Positions 51,849 to 61,218 are shown, counted from the stretch's first letter. The stretch: DNA of 64,000 bases from Mucilaginibacter pankratovii (GCF_014773265.1 NZ_JACWMY010000003.1:124001-188000); one strand, 5' to 3'. Made by a program: numbers and translations. The notes: generated from the letters alone by a model not told the origin.

Positions 51849-53228
51849 TTAGTTAGGGGTTTCCTCCTCCCCAATATACTTCACATCAATCTGCTTATTA
51901 GCCTTTGCCCCAAGCTTTTTAATTTTCTCTGCTGTCACGGTTAAATTACCTCTGCCATCAACCAGTTTGTTAAGCGCTTTATCATAACTGTCCTGGCTTT
52001 GTTTAATGTTTTTGCCGATACCTTCCATATCGCCAACAAAGCCAACAAATTTATCATACATTTCGCCGCTGAGGCGGGCTATCTCCAATACATTCCGGTT
52101 TTGGCGTTCTTGTTTCCAAATACTGGCGATAGTACGCAGGGTAGCCAATAAAGTACTTGGGCTTACAATTACCACCCGCTTATCCCAGGCATCGCTAAAC
52201 AGATCGGCATCCAATTGTACGGCAAAGCTGAAGGAGGATTCTATCGGCACAAAAAGCAACACAAAATCGGGCGAGTTTACCTGGTACAGGTCGTGGTAGT
52301 TTTTGGAGGAGAGGCCCTGTACATGCCCGCGGATAGATTCTACATGCGCTTTGGAGAATAAACGGCGCTCCTCCTCCGTTTCACAATTAACCAGCCGCTC
52401 GTAAGCGATCAGCGACACCTTAGAATCAATTATTAAATGTTTTTCATCCGGGAGGTCAATAATCACATCCGGCTGCAGCCTGCTACCGTCGGCGTGGTTC
52501 AGGCTGGCTTGCGTGCGGTACTCCCTATCCCGCACCAGGCCGCTGCGCTCCAAAACCTTTTCCAGGATCACCTCGCCCCAGTTGCCCTGCTTTTTATTGT
52601 CTCCTTTAAGGGCCTTGGTCAAATTAGAAGCTTCGGTACTGATAAGCTGGTTTAACTCCATTAGTTTGGAAATTTCTCCGCGCAAAACATGCCGCTCCGC
52701 GGCTTCGGTGCTGTAAACCTTATCTACCTTTTGCTCAAAAGCTTTAATATTTTCTTTCAGCGGGTTGAGGATGGTATCAATACTGAGTTTATTTACATCG
52801 GTAAACTCCCGCGATTTTTCCTTCAATAATTTTTCGGCGATGTTTTCAAACTCCTTTTGGAGGTGGCTGCGGGTATTTTCTATATCTGCTTTTTGCTCCG
52901 CGAGCTTTTCCTGCTGAGCCTTAAAAAATGAGCGCGATGATTCTAAGCTTTGGTTGGCCTGGGCAAGCTGCGAACGAACGTCAACCAACTCATCCAGTAT
53001 CCTGGTTTGCTCATCCTTGAGGTGTTTGGTGATATTCTCTTTCTCGGTAAGTAAGCCGGCGGCCTTCTGCCCGGCAACGGCTAAAGAAATTTTAAGTAAT
53101 TCGCTTTCGCTTTTTAAAGCGGCAAAATCAGCTTCGGAAATAAGCCCGGCAGGTTGTTTCCTAATGAAAAACAGCACCAAAGCACCAATAAAAATAACGG
53201 CAGCAATGCCTAAAATAACCACGTCCAT
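51849..53228 (-). CDS. rmuC: DNA recombination protein RmuC
   Basis: A 459-residue protein with an N-terminal membrane helix (about residues 3-24), a coiled coil (about 40-190) and the RmuC nuclease-like domain, with GDNKKQGNWGEVILEKVLE, LQPDVIIDLPDEKHLIIDSKVSL and YDKFVGFVGDMEGIGK. In E. coli RmuC limits inversions between short inverted repeats. Standard length. Single gene; it ends 14 bases from the right cassette arm. Confidence 0.95.
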   Translation of the reverse strand: MDVVILGIAAVIFIGALVLFFIRKQPAGLISEADFAALKSESELLKISLAVAGQKAAGLLTEKENITKHLKDEQTRILDELVDVRSQLAQANQSLESSRSFFKAQQEKLAEQKADIENTRSHLQKEFENIAEKLLKEKSREFTDVNKLSIDTILNPLKENIKAFEQKVDKVYSTEAAERHVLRGEISKLMELNQLISTEASNLTKALKGDNKKQGNWGEVILEKVLERSGLVRDREYRTQASLNHADGSRLQPDVIIDLPDEKHLIIDSKVSLIAYERLVNCETEEERRLFSKAHVESIRGHVQGLSSKNYHDLYQVNSPDFVLLFVPIESSFSFAVQLDADLFSDAWDKRVVIVSPSTLLATLRTIASIWKQERQNRNVLEIARLSGEMYDKFVGFVGDMEGIGKNIKQSQDSYDKALNKLVDGRGNLTVTAEKIKKLGAKANKQIDVKYIGEEETPN

Positions 53229-53291
53229 TTTGATAAAAAAATTAGCAAAACGAATGTAGTAAATTATACTTTACTAAAAAAGAGAATAGTT

Positions 53292-53543
53292 TTACGGCTT
53301 TGTCTTCAGCGTATCCTTGGGCGCATTGGTGGTACCACTGCCATTGCCGCTGGTATCTTTCCCGCCGGTTTCGGTTGGGGTGGTTTTGTAACCTGTGCTA
53401 TCTGCCGGGCCCGAGTTACCAACATGGGTTTGCCCCGAAGCTGCTTGTGCCCCGCCTGTTTGCCCGGTGTTGCCTTTACATGCCGCGAAAAACAAAAGAG
53501 CCGCAGCTAACATGATTACGAGGTAAGAAATTATTTGTTTCAT
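53292..53543 (-). CDS. Small Gly/Thr-rich lipoprotein
   Basis: An 83-residue lipoprotein: signal peptide MKQIISYLVIMLAAALLFFAAC with the lipidated Cys at residue 22, then a Gly/Thr/Ser-rich, probably unfolded tail (GNTGQTGG, GNGSGTTNAPKD). Such tiny lipoproteins are frequent in Bacteroidota; function unknown. Confidence 0.7.
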   Translation of the reverse strand: MKQIISYLVIMLAAALLFFAACKGNTGQTGGAQAASGQTHVGNSGPADSTGYKTTPTETGGKDTSGNGSGTTNAPKDTLKTKP

Positions 53544-53621
53544 GACGGTAATTTTTGTTGGTATACTTAAACTACAATCAGCATATTTACATGTTTAATA
53601 TTTCTCAAAATAAATCTGACT

Positions 53622-54002
53622 ATGAAATATGCGTTTATGTTATTAAGCCTTGTTGGCTGCTTTTTTTTTACTTCGTGCTCAAAAAAAGGAGCTGCAGGAC
53701 CGGTGCCCCGCAACATTAAAGTAAGTGTTACCGCGACGGCGGCGTTCTCGGTTAAGCTCTCTGCCATAAAAGCTGATGAAACGGTAAACTCGGCGATAGA
53801 TACCAAAACGGTGAGCAGCGGCAGCTACGAGTTTACAACGGGACTGGTTGCGGGTGGCGTACTGTATTTAGAGATCCAAAACGCGGGCGCAGAAAATACG
53901 GTATCGTATACCATTACCAATAACGGCACCGTGGTTAAATCTGCGTCCGGTACGGAATTAGGTTCCTTTAGTAAAATAACAACCGATTACACGGTTAATT
54001 AA
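53622..54002 (+). CDS. Hypothetical lipoprotein
   Basis: A 126-residue lipoprotein with lipobox FTSC (Cys about residue 19) and a mature part of beta strands (IKVSVTATAAFSVKL, SGSYEFTTGLVAGGVLYLEI), like small Bacteroidota surface lipoproteins with an Ig-like fold. The stop lies five bases before that of the convergent TPR gene. Confidence 0.75.
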   Translation: MKYAFMLLSLVGCFFFTSCSKKGAAGPVPRNIKVSVTATAAFSVKLSAIKADETVNSAIDTKTVSSGSYEFTTGLVAGGVLYLEIQNAGAENTVSYTITNNGTVVKSASGTELGSFSKITTDYTVN

Positions 54003-54007
54003 CCGCC

Positions 54008-55285
54008 CTATTTACAATATTTTGCCAGGTTGCCTACGGCCAGTGTGTTGCCGTACTCTACCGCTTTTTTGAAATCGGCGCATGCTCCGGCGGTATCGCC
54101 TAAAAGGCGTTTTGCATTACCCCGGTTATTAAAGGCGTCACCGTCTTTTGGCTCCAGGGCAATGTATTGCGTGTAACCTTCTATAGCACCTTTGTAATCG
54201 TTTAAAGATCTTTTTGCGAGGGCAAGGTTATAATAAGCATCGGCATATTCCTTATCAAGAGCAATAGCTTTGTTTAGATCTTCAATGGCGCCCTTATCAT
54301 CATCGAGATTTAATTTGGATGTTCCTCTTTTAAAATAGCCATCGGCTTCTTTTGGCTCCAGGGCAATGTATTTGGTGTAATCTTCAATAGCATCATTGTA
54401 ATTGGTCAGCCCATCGTGTGCCAACCCGCGGTTATAATACCCATCGGCATATTTAGGGTCAATCGAAATGATCTTGTCCGCATCTGCTATGGCACCGGCG
54501 TAATCTTTAAGGTTATACTTAGCCACGCTGCGGTTATTATAAGCGTTTAAAAACTCGGGAGATAATTTAATGGCAGTATTATAATCGTCAACAGCCGCCT
54601 GGTAATCTTTCATATAGCGCTTGGTATTACCACGGCTAAAATAAACATCGGGATCTTCGGGCGTTAGCGTGGCAACTTTGTTAAAGTCGGCCATGGCGGC
54701 GGTGTAGTTTTTGGTGATATTTTCTGCCACACCGCGGTTATAATAAGGGTTGGGCCCGGTAGGATTTATAGCGATGGCCTTTGCATAATCGGCCATGGCA
54801 CCTTTGTAATCTTCCAGTATTTTTTTCTCAACCCCGCGCTCGTTATAAGCGTCTTCGTCGTTAGGGTCAAGCGCTATGGATTTATCAAAATCGAGAATGG
54901 CGGCTTTATGGTCGTCCATGTGGGCTTTGGTAACGGCGCGTTCGTAATAAGCTATTGCGGATGGTTTGATCAGGATGGCGGCTGAATAATCGGCTATGGC
55001 GCCTTTATAATCTTCCAGATCGTCTTTGGCGCGGCCGCGACCAATATAGGCGTCCTCGTATTTTGGATTAATGCTTATCGCTTTGTCAAAATCCTTAATG
55101 GCTTCCTGGTAACTTTTAAGTTTATATTTTGCGCTGCCACGTTTATAATATGCTTCGGCATCGCCGGGTTTATCGGCAATAATTTTGGTATAATATTTAA
55201 CCGAGCCGGCGTATTTAATACTATCGGCATTTTGCGCTTTTACAAATAGCGGGGAGAACAACAGCAGAACTGCAAGTTTTTTCAT
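54008..55285 (-). CDS. Secreted TPR-repeat protein
   Basis: A 425-residue exported protein with a signal peptide (MKKLAVLLLFSPLFVKA) followed by about eleven or twelve 34-residue TPR units with the recurring pattern YYKRGSAKYKLKSYQEAIKD and AISINPKYEDAY. TPRs bind partner proteins; in this position (periplasm or outer membrane) it may be a scaffold. The units are closely similar to each other, suggesting recent internal duplication. Confidence 0.88.
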   Translation of the reverse strand: MKKLAVLLLFSPLFVKAQNADSIKYAGSVKYYTKIIADKPGDAEAYYKRGSAKYKLKSYQEAIKDFDKAISINPKYEDAYIGRGRAKDDLEDYKGAIADYSAAILIKPSAIAYYERAVTKAHMDDHKAAILDFDKSIALDPNDEDAYNERGVEKKILEDYKGAMADYAKAIAINPTGPNPYYNRGVAENITKNYTAAMADFNKVATLTPEDPDVYFSRGNTKRYMKDYQAAVDDYNTAIKLSPEFLNAYNNRSVAKYNLKDYAGAIADADKIISIDPKYADGYYNRGLAHDGLTNYNDAIEDYTKYIALEPKEADGYFKRGTSKLNLDDDKGAIEDLNKAIALDKEYADAYYNLALAKRSLNDYKGAIEGYTQYIALEPKDGDAFNNRGNAKRLLGDTAGACADFKKAVEYGNTLAVGNLAKYCK

Positions 55286-55361
55286 TGCTTAAGAGATAGG
55301 TTTAAGCAACTAATATAAAAACATGAAATGGTTTTATACCGGCAGAAATAAAAAAATGTAG

Positions 55362-55841
55362 TTATTGTGCTTTTTCTACCCGCAGGCCCACGTCGCTCAC
55401 CTCGTGCAGGGGGTTATCGCGCATATTTTGCTCTATCTCAAAGTGGTATACGCCCTTAGCAGGGAATTTGTACTGCCTGCGCAAAGGCAATTGGTAGCTG
55501 TACAGGTTTCCGCTGCCGCTGCCCAGCCATTCACCGTCAGGGTTGGCCAATGGAAACTGGTAACGGGTTTTAGCTGTTTTATCGCCGTGCTTTTGCAACA
55601 GCAACACATATATATTGGAATAACGGTAACCGCCGCCAACCCTTAAGTTAAGGTACAGGTTATAAGGCAGGGTTTCGTCGTCTATCTTCACATCAAACTT
55701 AACCCGGTTGATGTAGGCCCAGTTGTGGTTGCTTATCTCCACATTTTGATCTAAAACAGCAGCCGGGTCTGTGCAACCCTGCACCAAAAAAAAGATAAGG
55801 GCTGCTGATAGGCCTAAAGGAAATTTAAAGATCCGCTTCAT
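55362..55841 (-). CDS. gldH: Gliding motility lipoprotein GldH
   Basis: A 159-residue lipoprotein (lipobox VQGC) of the GldH family: NHNWAYINRVKFDVKI near the start of the mature part, PYNLYLNLRVGGGYRYSNIYVLL and the C-terminal VYHFEIEQNMRDNPLHEVSDVGLRVE. GldH is needed for gliding and is linked with the type IX secretion group, but occurs also in non-gliding Bacteroidota. The gene overlaps ricT by one base, and holB lies upstream, an arrangement common in the phylum. Confidence 0.93.
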   Translation of the reverse strand: MKRIFKFPLGLSAALIFFLVQGCTDPAAVLDQNVEISNHNWAYINRVKFDVKIDDETLPYNLYLNLRVGGGYRYSNIYVLLLQKHGDKTAKTRYQFPLANPDGEWLGSGSGNLYSYQLPLRRQYKFPAKGVYHFEIEQNMRDNPLHEVSDVGLRVEKAQ

Positions 55842-57274
55842 TATTCGGGCCTTGCTGGTGGTGGGGTATTATTGTTACGGTTTGGATTATTCGGGTTTGG
55901 CCTTGGCCTGTTTGGCTTGCGGTTATTACCACGGTTGCTGCCTTCCGGTTTTGGGCCCGCCTGTTGTGTGTTACCTTCTGGTTTTGGGCCGTTGTTTTGC
56001 TGGCGATTTCCCTCGGGCCTGTTTGGCCTTGGGCCTGCTTGTTGGCCGCCTTCGCGCTTAGGCGCGTTATTTTGCTGGCGGTTGCCTTCCGGGCGAGGGC
56101 CCGCTTGTGCGGGTGCCTGTCCATCGGGCCTTGGGCCTTTATTGCGGCTTTTATTCTTGCTTTTGTTTTTATTGTTATTGCGGCGCTCATCCAGGCGGGT
56201 AAGGCTATCCTGGCCAACAACATTTTCGTAATCAAGCACCTTTACCGGTGCAGTTTCAACCTCAATAATTTCACCCAGGTCTTCAGGTAAAACGCCGTCG
56301 CGGTTCATCTGCTGAATTTCTTTTACACGGCTTATAGGCAACGGGATCCACGATTCCTCGCGCGGGTAAGCAAACCACATGATCTTTTTAAAGATATCGG
56401 TCTTTTGCAAACGGGCATCACCTTTTTCGGTCTTCAGGAAGTTTACATTATCGGGGATGTGTTTTAGCGCATCCATGTAAGTATCCAGCTCGTAGTTTAA
56501 ACAGCACTTTAATTTACCGCATTGGCCGGCAAGCTTTAGCGTATTTAAAGATAAGTTTTGGTAGCGTGCCGCCGAGGTTGATACGGTTTTAAAATCGGTT
56601 AACCAGGTGCTGCAGCAAAGCTCGCGCCCGCAACTGCCAATACCGCCTAAGCGACTTGCTTCCTGGCGCATGCCTATCTGGCGCATCTCTATACGGATAC
56701 GGAAACTTTCCGCCATTTTTTTGATCAGTTCGCGAAAATCTACCCGGCCTTCGGCCGTATAATAAAAGGTTGCCTTGGTTTTATCGCCCTGGTAATCCAC
56801 ATCGCTTATTTTCATGCTGAGCTTCAGTTCCAAAGCTAAAGTGCGCGATTTGTGCATGGTTTCCCACTCCAAGTCCTTAGCCATTTTCCACTTATCTACA
56901 TCGGCAGGGGTGGCACGGCGATAGATCTTTTTCGTAACATCGGCTTCTTTTACATGGCGCTTGGTCATCTGCATGCGCACCAGTTCGCCGGTGATAGATA
57001 CATGGCCAATATCGTAGCCTCCGGTAGTGGTTTCTACCGCTACCAGCTCGCCCGCTTCCAGGTAAATATTATCGTTGTTATGATAGAACTCCTTTCGCGA
57101 GCCTTTGAATTTTACTTCGACTATGCTAAAGGGCTTATAATTGTTTGGCATATCCATGTGCGATAGCCAATCGTGTACATCCAGTTTGCTGCAACCGTTA
57201 GTAAGGCAACTGCCATTACTTTTGCAGCCTGCAGGTGAGCAACCGCCCCCTGTTGAGCAACTTCCGCATCCCAT
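55841..57274 (-). CDS. PSP1-domain protein RicT-like
   Basis: A 477-residue protein. An N-terminal Cys-rich segment (CGSCSTGGGCSPAGC and more, residues 3-30) precedes the PSP1 domain (about 60-320: VAVETTTGGYDIGHV, FYYTAEGRVDFRELIK, GGIGSCGRELCCSTWL, LNTLKLAGQCGKLKCCLNYE cut at 20). The last ~110 residues are a low-complexity Asn/Pro/Gly/Arg tail with repeated PRPEGNRQQNN units. B. subtilis RicT belongs to a complex with Fe-S clusters that affects RNA processing; the Cys pairs fit cluster binding. One-base overlap with gldH; it starts four bases after the holB stop. Confidence 0.88.
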   Translation of the reverse strand: MGCGSCSTGGGCSPAGCKSNGSCLTNGCSKLDVHDWLSHMDMPNNYKPFSIVEVKFKGSRKEFYHNNDNIYLEAGELVAVETTTGGYDIGHVSITGELVRMQMTKRHVKEADVTKKIYRRATPADVDKWKMAKDLEWETMHKSRTLALELKLSMKISDVDYQGDKTKATFYYTAEGRVDFRELIKKMAESFRIRIEMRQIGMRQEASRLGGIGSCGRELCCSTWLTDFKTVSTSAARYQNLSLNTLKLAGQCGKLKCCLNYELDTYMDALKHIPDNVNFLKTEKGDARLQKTDIFKKIMWFAYPREESWIPLPISRVKEIQQMNRDGVLPEDLGEIIEVETAPVKVLDYENVVGQDSLTRLDERRNNNKNKSKNKSRNKGPRPDGQAPAQAGPRPEGNRQQNNAPKREGGQQAGPRPNRPEGNRQQNNGPKPEGNTQQAGPKPEGSNRGNNRKPNRPRPNPNNPNRNNNTPPPARPE

Positions 57275-57277
57275 AAT

Positions 57278-58420
57278 TTAATTCGGTATATAATGATTCC
57301 CCGGAGGGACGATTTTTAAATTTAGTACTTTTATAATCTGCAAAGATACATCTAAAAACAAGATCTTAGGGTTAGCATTGCGTTCTATATGATAATGAGC
57401 TTTTTCCAGCTCGCTGATAATGGTTTCCGACTGCGCGATGTTCATCACTTTGGCCATTTTACGGGCCGTATCCAGTTCCTGATCGGGTAAATGTACCATT
57501 CTTTCGGCTCCGGCCGATATTAAACAGCATTCGCGAATGAAATTGATACCGTAGCGCAAAAAATTCTTTTGGTTCTCCCGCCCCATTTTTGAGGATTGAT
57601 CCACAAAGCTCAGCACCTCCAGCCCTTTGTTCCCGAAACACAAACGCAGCCATTGTACAAACAGGTTATGGTAGCCTTTGGCATCCTGCTGTAACATGCC
57701 CAGCGCCTCGGTCATGTTGCCGTTGCTGAGGTAGGCAATTTCTGATGCCGCGGTTTCGGTTTGGTTATGCTGCGCGATGAGATGACCTTTAACGTCCTCA
57801 TAATTTAAACAAGGTATTTTGATCAGTTGCGTACGCGAAAGGATGGTGTTCAGGATCTGGTCCTGGTTTTGGGCGACCAGTAAAAACAACGTGTTGGGCT
57901 GCGGCTCTTCTATTACTTTTAGCAGTGCGTTGCCCTGTTTGTCCAGGTACTCGGGCAACCACAATATTAAAACCTTGTAAACAGATTCGAAGGGTTTAAA
58001 GCTGAGTTTCTTGATGATCTGGTGGCATTCCAGTATGTTGATATTCGCCTGTTTATTGCCCGAATCTAAATACCCCCGCCAGGTGTCCAGGCTTAAATAG
58101 GGATTTTCGGTAAAGGCCGTGCGCCATTGCTCAATAAAATCTATGGATGATTCTTTTGGCGTGCCGAACGTTGGGTAAGAAAAATGCAGATCGGGATGCA
58201 TTAATTTCTGGTACTTGCGGCAGCTGGAACATACACCGCAGGAATCGTCCGGCTGTTTATCCTCGCAGCTTAAATATTGGGCGTAAGCAACAGCCAGAGC
58301 CAGGCTCCCGCTTCCCTCCGGACCAAGAAACAGCTGCGCATGGCTCACCCTGTTCTCATTTACAGAAGAGATCAAACGTTGCTTTATAGCGTTTTGCCCG
58401 GTAATTTGCTTAAACTGCAT
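57278..58420 (-). CDS. holB: DNA polymerase III delta' subunit-like clamp-loader protein
   Basis: A 380-residue AAA+ clamp-loader protein. The start ITGQNAIKQRLISSVNENRVSHAQLF (cut: SHAQLFLGPEGSGSLA) is typical of delta'; the Walker A lacks Lys (GPEGSGSL), as expected for a subunit that does not bind ATP. A zinc motif with four Cys follows (CEDKQPDDSCGVCSSC), then VLILWLPEYLDKQGNALLKVIEEP. First gene of holB-ricT-gldH. Confidence 0.9.
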   Translation of the reverse strand: MQFKQITGQNAIKQRLISSVNENRVSHAQLFLGPEGSGSLALAVAYAQYLSCEDKQPDDSCGVCSSCRKYQKLMHPDLHFSYPTFGTPKESSIDFIEQWRTAFTENPYLSLDTWRGYLDSGNKQANINILECHQIIKKLSFKPFESVYKVLILWLPEYLDKQGNALLKVIEEPQPNTLFLLVAQNQDQILNTILSRTQLIKIPCLNYEDVKGHLIAQHNQTETAASEIAYLSNGNMTEALGMLQQDAKGYHNLFVQWLRLCFGNKGLEVLSFVDQSSKMGRENQKNFLRYGINFIRECCLISAGAERMVHLPDQELDTARKMAKVMNIAQSETIISELEKAHYHIERNANPKILFLDVSLQIIKVLNLKIVPPGNHYIPN

Positions 58421-58485
58421 TGGTGCAAGGTAAAAAATAGATTTGAGATTGAGATATGAGATTTGAGACCGGAAAGGGATTACGC

Positions 58486-58493
58486 TATCTTTG
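58486..58493 (+). promoter_or_regulatory. -7 promoter box TATCTTTG upstream of ruvX
   Basis: An exact TAnnTTTG box 77 bases before the ruvX start codon, in the holB/ruvX divergent gap. The leader between box and gene contains short repeated CACTCACC-like stretches. Confidence 0.45.
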
Positions 58494-58570
58494 AATAAGT
58501 TTCAGTTTTTAAATTACAAACGAATGCCATATCAAACCACCCATCATTCACTACTCACCACTCACCAATT

Positions 58571-58981
58571 ATGAGAGTAATGGCTTTCGATTACGGCACC
58601 AAGCGCATCGGCATAGCGGTTACCGACCCGATGCAGATCATCGCAACCGGGCTGGACACCATCCACCCGCTTAAGATCATCGACTACCTAAAAAAATACC
58701 TGCAAACCGAACCCGTGGAACGCTTTATTGTTGGGGAACCCAAACAGATGGATAACACCCCCTCCCAATCGGCACCGCATGTAAAAGGTTTCGTTAATCT
58801 GTTAAAGAAAACCTTCCCCGAGATTCCCGTAGAAATGCTGGATGAGCGCTTCACCTCCAAAATGGCATCGGCCACCATCGCCCAAAGCGGCATGGGCAAA
58901 AAAGCGAGGCAGAATAAGGAGTTGGTGGATACGATATCGGCGGTGATATTGCTGCAGAGCTGGATGGGGAAAAGTTTCTGA
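58571..58981 (+). CDS. ruvX: YqgF/RuvX RNase H-like nuclease
   Basis: A 136-residue RNase H-fold protein, annotated in the family as putative Holliday junction resolvase and as pre-16S rRNA nuclease. Motifs: MRVMAFDYGTKRIGIAVTDP (first Asp), VERFIVGEPK, and the C-terminal LDERFTSKMA with DTISAVILLQSWM. Complete. The palindromic element B follows 12 bases after the stop. Confidence 0.94.
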   Translation: MRVMAFDYGTKRIGIAVTDPMQIIATGLDTIHPLKIIDYLKKYLQTEPVERFIVGEPKQMDNTPSQSAPHVKGFVNLLKKTFPEIPVEMLDERFTSKMASATIAQSGMGKKARQNKELVDTISAVILLQSWMGKSF

Positions 58982-58993
58982 ACCAGTTGCCAA

Positions 58994-59093
58994 CACGTCA
59001 TTGCGAGGCACGAAGCAATCTCTACACAGGACAAGAGGCCGCGCAAGGTGTAATGCATAGTACGGAGATTGCTTCGTGCCTCGCAATGACGTG
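58994..59093. repeat. Palindromic repeat element B (REP/MITE-like)
   Basis: Perfect 29-nt arms (58994-59022 and 59065-59093), starting CACGTCATTGCGAGG, with a 42-base centre. The arms are identical to element A over 27 bases, while the centre differs. It lies between two genes of the same direction, ruvX and the methyltransferase. Confidence 0.9.
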
Positions 59094-59127
59094 AAGCAGA
59101 GATAATAACGCTAAAAAATAATTTCCC

Positions 59128-59135
59128 TATTTTTG
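59128..59135 (+). promoter_or_regulatory. -7 promoter box TATTTTTG of the O-methyltransferase gene
   Basis: The box ends four bases before the ATG at 59140, as for def at 1153. It indicates a very short leader and a transcript that starts after repeat element B. Confidence 0.5.
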
Positions 59136-59139
59136 CCCC

Positions 59140-59778
59140 ATGGAAATCTTAGATCCCGATCTGCAATCCTACCTCGACACCCACCTCGATCCCGAATCCC
59201 CCGAGCTGCAGGCTATCAACCGCGAAACATATTTAAAAGTGCTTAAACCGCACATGCTAAGTGGCCATTACCAGGGCCGGGTACTAAGTATGCTGAGCAA
59301 AATGGTGGCGCCAAAGCTTATTTTAGAGATAGGCACATTTACCGGTTACTCGGCTATTTGTTTGGCAGAAGGATTGGTGGAAGGCGGCATTTTACATACC
59401 ATAGAAGTTAACCGCGAGTTTGAGGAAATGTTAAATTCACATTTCAAATCAACAAATGTGGATAAAAAAATAAAGCTGCATTTTGGCGCCGCTGAAGCTG
59501 TAATTGCTGATTTAGAGGAGAATAACTTCGATTTAGTGTTTATTGATGCGGATAAACGAAATAATTTTACTTATTTTGAGTTAGTAATTGACAAAGTAAG
59601 GCCCGGTGGGTTAATAATAATTGATAATGTTTTGTGGAAAGGCAAAGTATACGGCAACGAAAATGACGCCGATACCGTAAACATCCGCAAACTAAATGAA
59701 CACATAGCTGTTAACACGACGGTGGAAAAACTTATTCTCCCCATTCGTGATGGACTATTGATCATCAGAAAAAAATAA
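59140..59778 (+). CDS. SAM-dependent O-methyltransferase (COMT-like, family 3)
   Basis: A 212-residue class I methyltransferase. SAM motif LILEIGTFTGYSAICLAEGL, acidic end of strand 2 in HTIEVNREFE, metal-binding region VFIDADKRNNFTYFELVID and GGLIIIDNVLWKGKV. The family methylates catechol-type hydroxyls with a divalent metal; the substrate is unknown. It starts just after a TATTTTTG box and is followed two bases later by the first glucosaminidase gene. Confidence 0.93.
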   Translation: MEILDPDLQSYLDTHLDPESPELQAINRETYLKVLKPHMLSGHYQGRVLSMLSKMVAPKLILEIGTFTGYSAICLAEGLVEGGILHTIEVNREFEEMLNSHFKSTNVDKKIKLHFGAAEAVIADLEENNFDLVFIDADKRNNFTYFELVIDKVRPGGLIIIDNVLWKGKVYGNENDADTVNIRKLNEHIAVNTTVEKLILPIRDGLLIIRKK

Positions 59779-59780
59779 TT

Positions 59781-60335
59781 ATGAAGAAACTCTTTACTGT
59801 TACTCTACTGTTAGTATCTGCAATTGTTGCAACCACTACAGCCGTTTCGGCACAAAGCGCTCCACAATCATACATCGAGAAGTTCAAAGATAATGCCATT
59901 CGCATTATGCATGAAACAGGCGTACCTGCAAGCATCATTTTAGGCGTTGCCATGCACGAATCGGCCAGCGGAAAGAGCAATATAGCCCAAAATCTGAACA
60001 ACCAGTTTGGAGTAAAAGGCGGAGGCACTGTAGTTTATTACAAACACAACAAAAAAGTACGCACCTCATACAAACGGTACGATTCGGTGATGGATTCCTT
60101 CCAGGATTTTGCCCGTATCATGACAGAGCGGAAGCAATTTAGCCATCTGTCAGATAAACTTACCCAGTATGATTATACCGGATGGGCAAAAGGCATACAA
60201 CGCAGTGGCTATTGCAGCAGCCGTACCTGGGCATCGCAGGTTGTTGCTATCATCAAAAAATACAAACTGGGCGATTTGGACGAAAAACCAGCTACCACCC
60301 CGGGCCCGGAACTGGCAGACAATAACCAAAAATAA
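59781..60335 (+). CDS. Exported glucosaminidase-domain peptidoglycan hydrolase
   Basis: A 184-residue exported enzyme: signal peptide (about 1-25, ending VSAQSA), then a GH73/mannosyl-glycoprotein endo-beta-N-acetylglucosaminidase-like domain with YIEKFKDNAIRIMHETG, catalytic Glu in AMHESASG and NLNNQFGVKGG. It likely cuts the glycan of peptidoglycan. It lies two bases after the methyltransferase and upstream of a longer homologue. Confidence 0.9.
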   Translation: MKKLFTVTLLLVSAIVATTTAVSAQSAPQSYIEKFKDNAIRIMHETGVPASIILGVAMHESASGKSNIAQNLNNQFGVKGGGTVVYYKHNKKVRTSYKRYDSVMDSFQDFARIMTERKQFSHLSDKLTQYDYTGWAKGIQRSGYCSSRTWASQVVAIIKKYKLGDLDEKPATTPGPELADNNQK

Positions 60336-60387
60336 TTTTTCACTCTTTTAATTTTAGCCCGGCAATGCGGGCTATTGGTTATTTATA

Positions 60388-61218
60388 ATGCGGAAATTTT
60401 GCATCCTCTTCGCTCTCGCCATTGTGTTCAACTCCTGCTCGGCGCATAAAAGCACCATTAGCAGTAGTAAGGCCCGCAAAAACAACAAAGCCATCCAAAA
60501 ACGCAACCAGGCAGCAATAGCGGCTCACCGCAATATGTCGTCGCTGGAGTATATCGAACGTTTTAAAGCCATCGCCATACAGGAAATGAACACTTACGGC
60601 ATCCCGGCAAGCATAACCCTTGCACAGGGATTGTTTGAATCGGGCGCGGGCAACAGCGACCTGGCTGTGGCGGCCAACAACCACTTCGGTATAAAATGCG
60701 GCAGCACCTGGAACGGCTCCAGCTATTATAAGGATGATGATAACACCAACGATTGTTTCCGGGTATATGATAACCCCGAAGACAGCTACCGCGACCACTC
60801 CGAATTTTTAAAGAAGAAAAACTACGCACGGCTTTTTGAGTTGGATAAGAACGATTTTAAGGGCTGGGCCTACGGATTAAAGGCCGCCGGTTATGCCACT
60901 AACCCCAAATACCCGCAATTGCTGCTCAATATCATTGTAAAATACAACCTCGACCAATACGACCGCCCCGAAGGCGAGATGGCCAAAATAAAACGCGAAG
61001 ACCGCGTGCTCGATCAGATCAACAGCAATATTGGCGTTGCGCAGCAGGATACCATTACCAAAACATCGCCCGACGATAAAATTTACACCGTAAAGCAGGG
61101 CGATACACTATACAACATCTCCAAACGTTTTGGTATCACTGTAGACGAATTGAAAGCGCTGAACAGAATGGGTGATAGTGGCATCAGGATTGGCCAAAAG
61201 CTTGTTGTGGTGAAATAG
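60388..61218 (+). CDS. Glucosaminidase-LysM lipoprotein
   Basis: A 276-residue lipoprotein (lipobox FNSC). The glucosaminidase domain (about residues 55-195) has YIERFKAIAIQEMNTYG, catalytic Glu in GLFESGAGNSD and NNHFGIKCG. A LysM domain at the C-terminus (about 230-275: YTVKQGDTLYNISKRFG) binds peptidoglycan. It is a paralogue of the preceding gene with the extra wall-binding module; both are in one direction 52 bases apart. Confidence 0.93.
   Translation: MRKFCILFALAIVFNSCSAHKSTISSSKARKNNKAIQKRNQAAIAAHRNMSSLEYIERFKAIAIQEMNTYGIPASITLAQGLFESGAGNSDLAVAANNHFGIKCGSTWNGSSYYKDDDNTNDCFRVYDNPEDSYRDHSEFLKKKNYARLFELDKNDFKGWAYGLKAAGYATNPKYPQLLLNIIVKYNLDQYDRPEGEMAKIKREDRVLDQINSNIGVAQQDTITKTSPDDKIYTVKQGDTLYNISKRFGITVDELKALNRMGDSGIRIGQKLVVVK

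Noticed and set aside
54008..55285. Tandem DNA repeats at 54-55.3 kb as a CRISPR or satellite
   Set aside because: They have a 102-base period that encodes 34-residue TPR units; protein repeats explain them.
55825..56290. Several overlapping open frames on both strands at the 3' end of the ricT-like gene
   Set aside because: They result from the low-complexity, stop-poor repeat tail and give biased basic or hydrophobic products without motifs.
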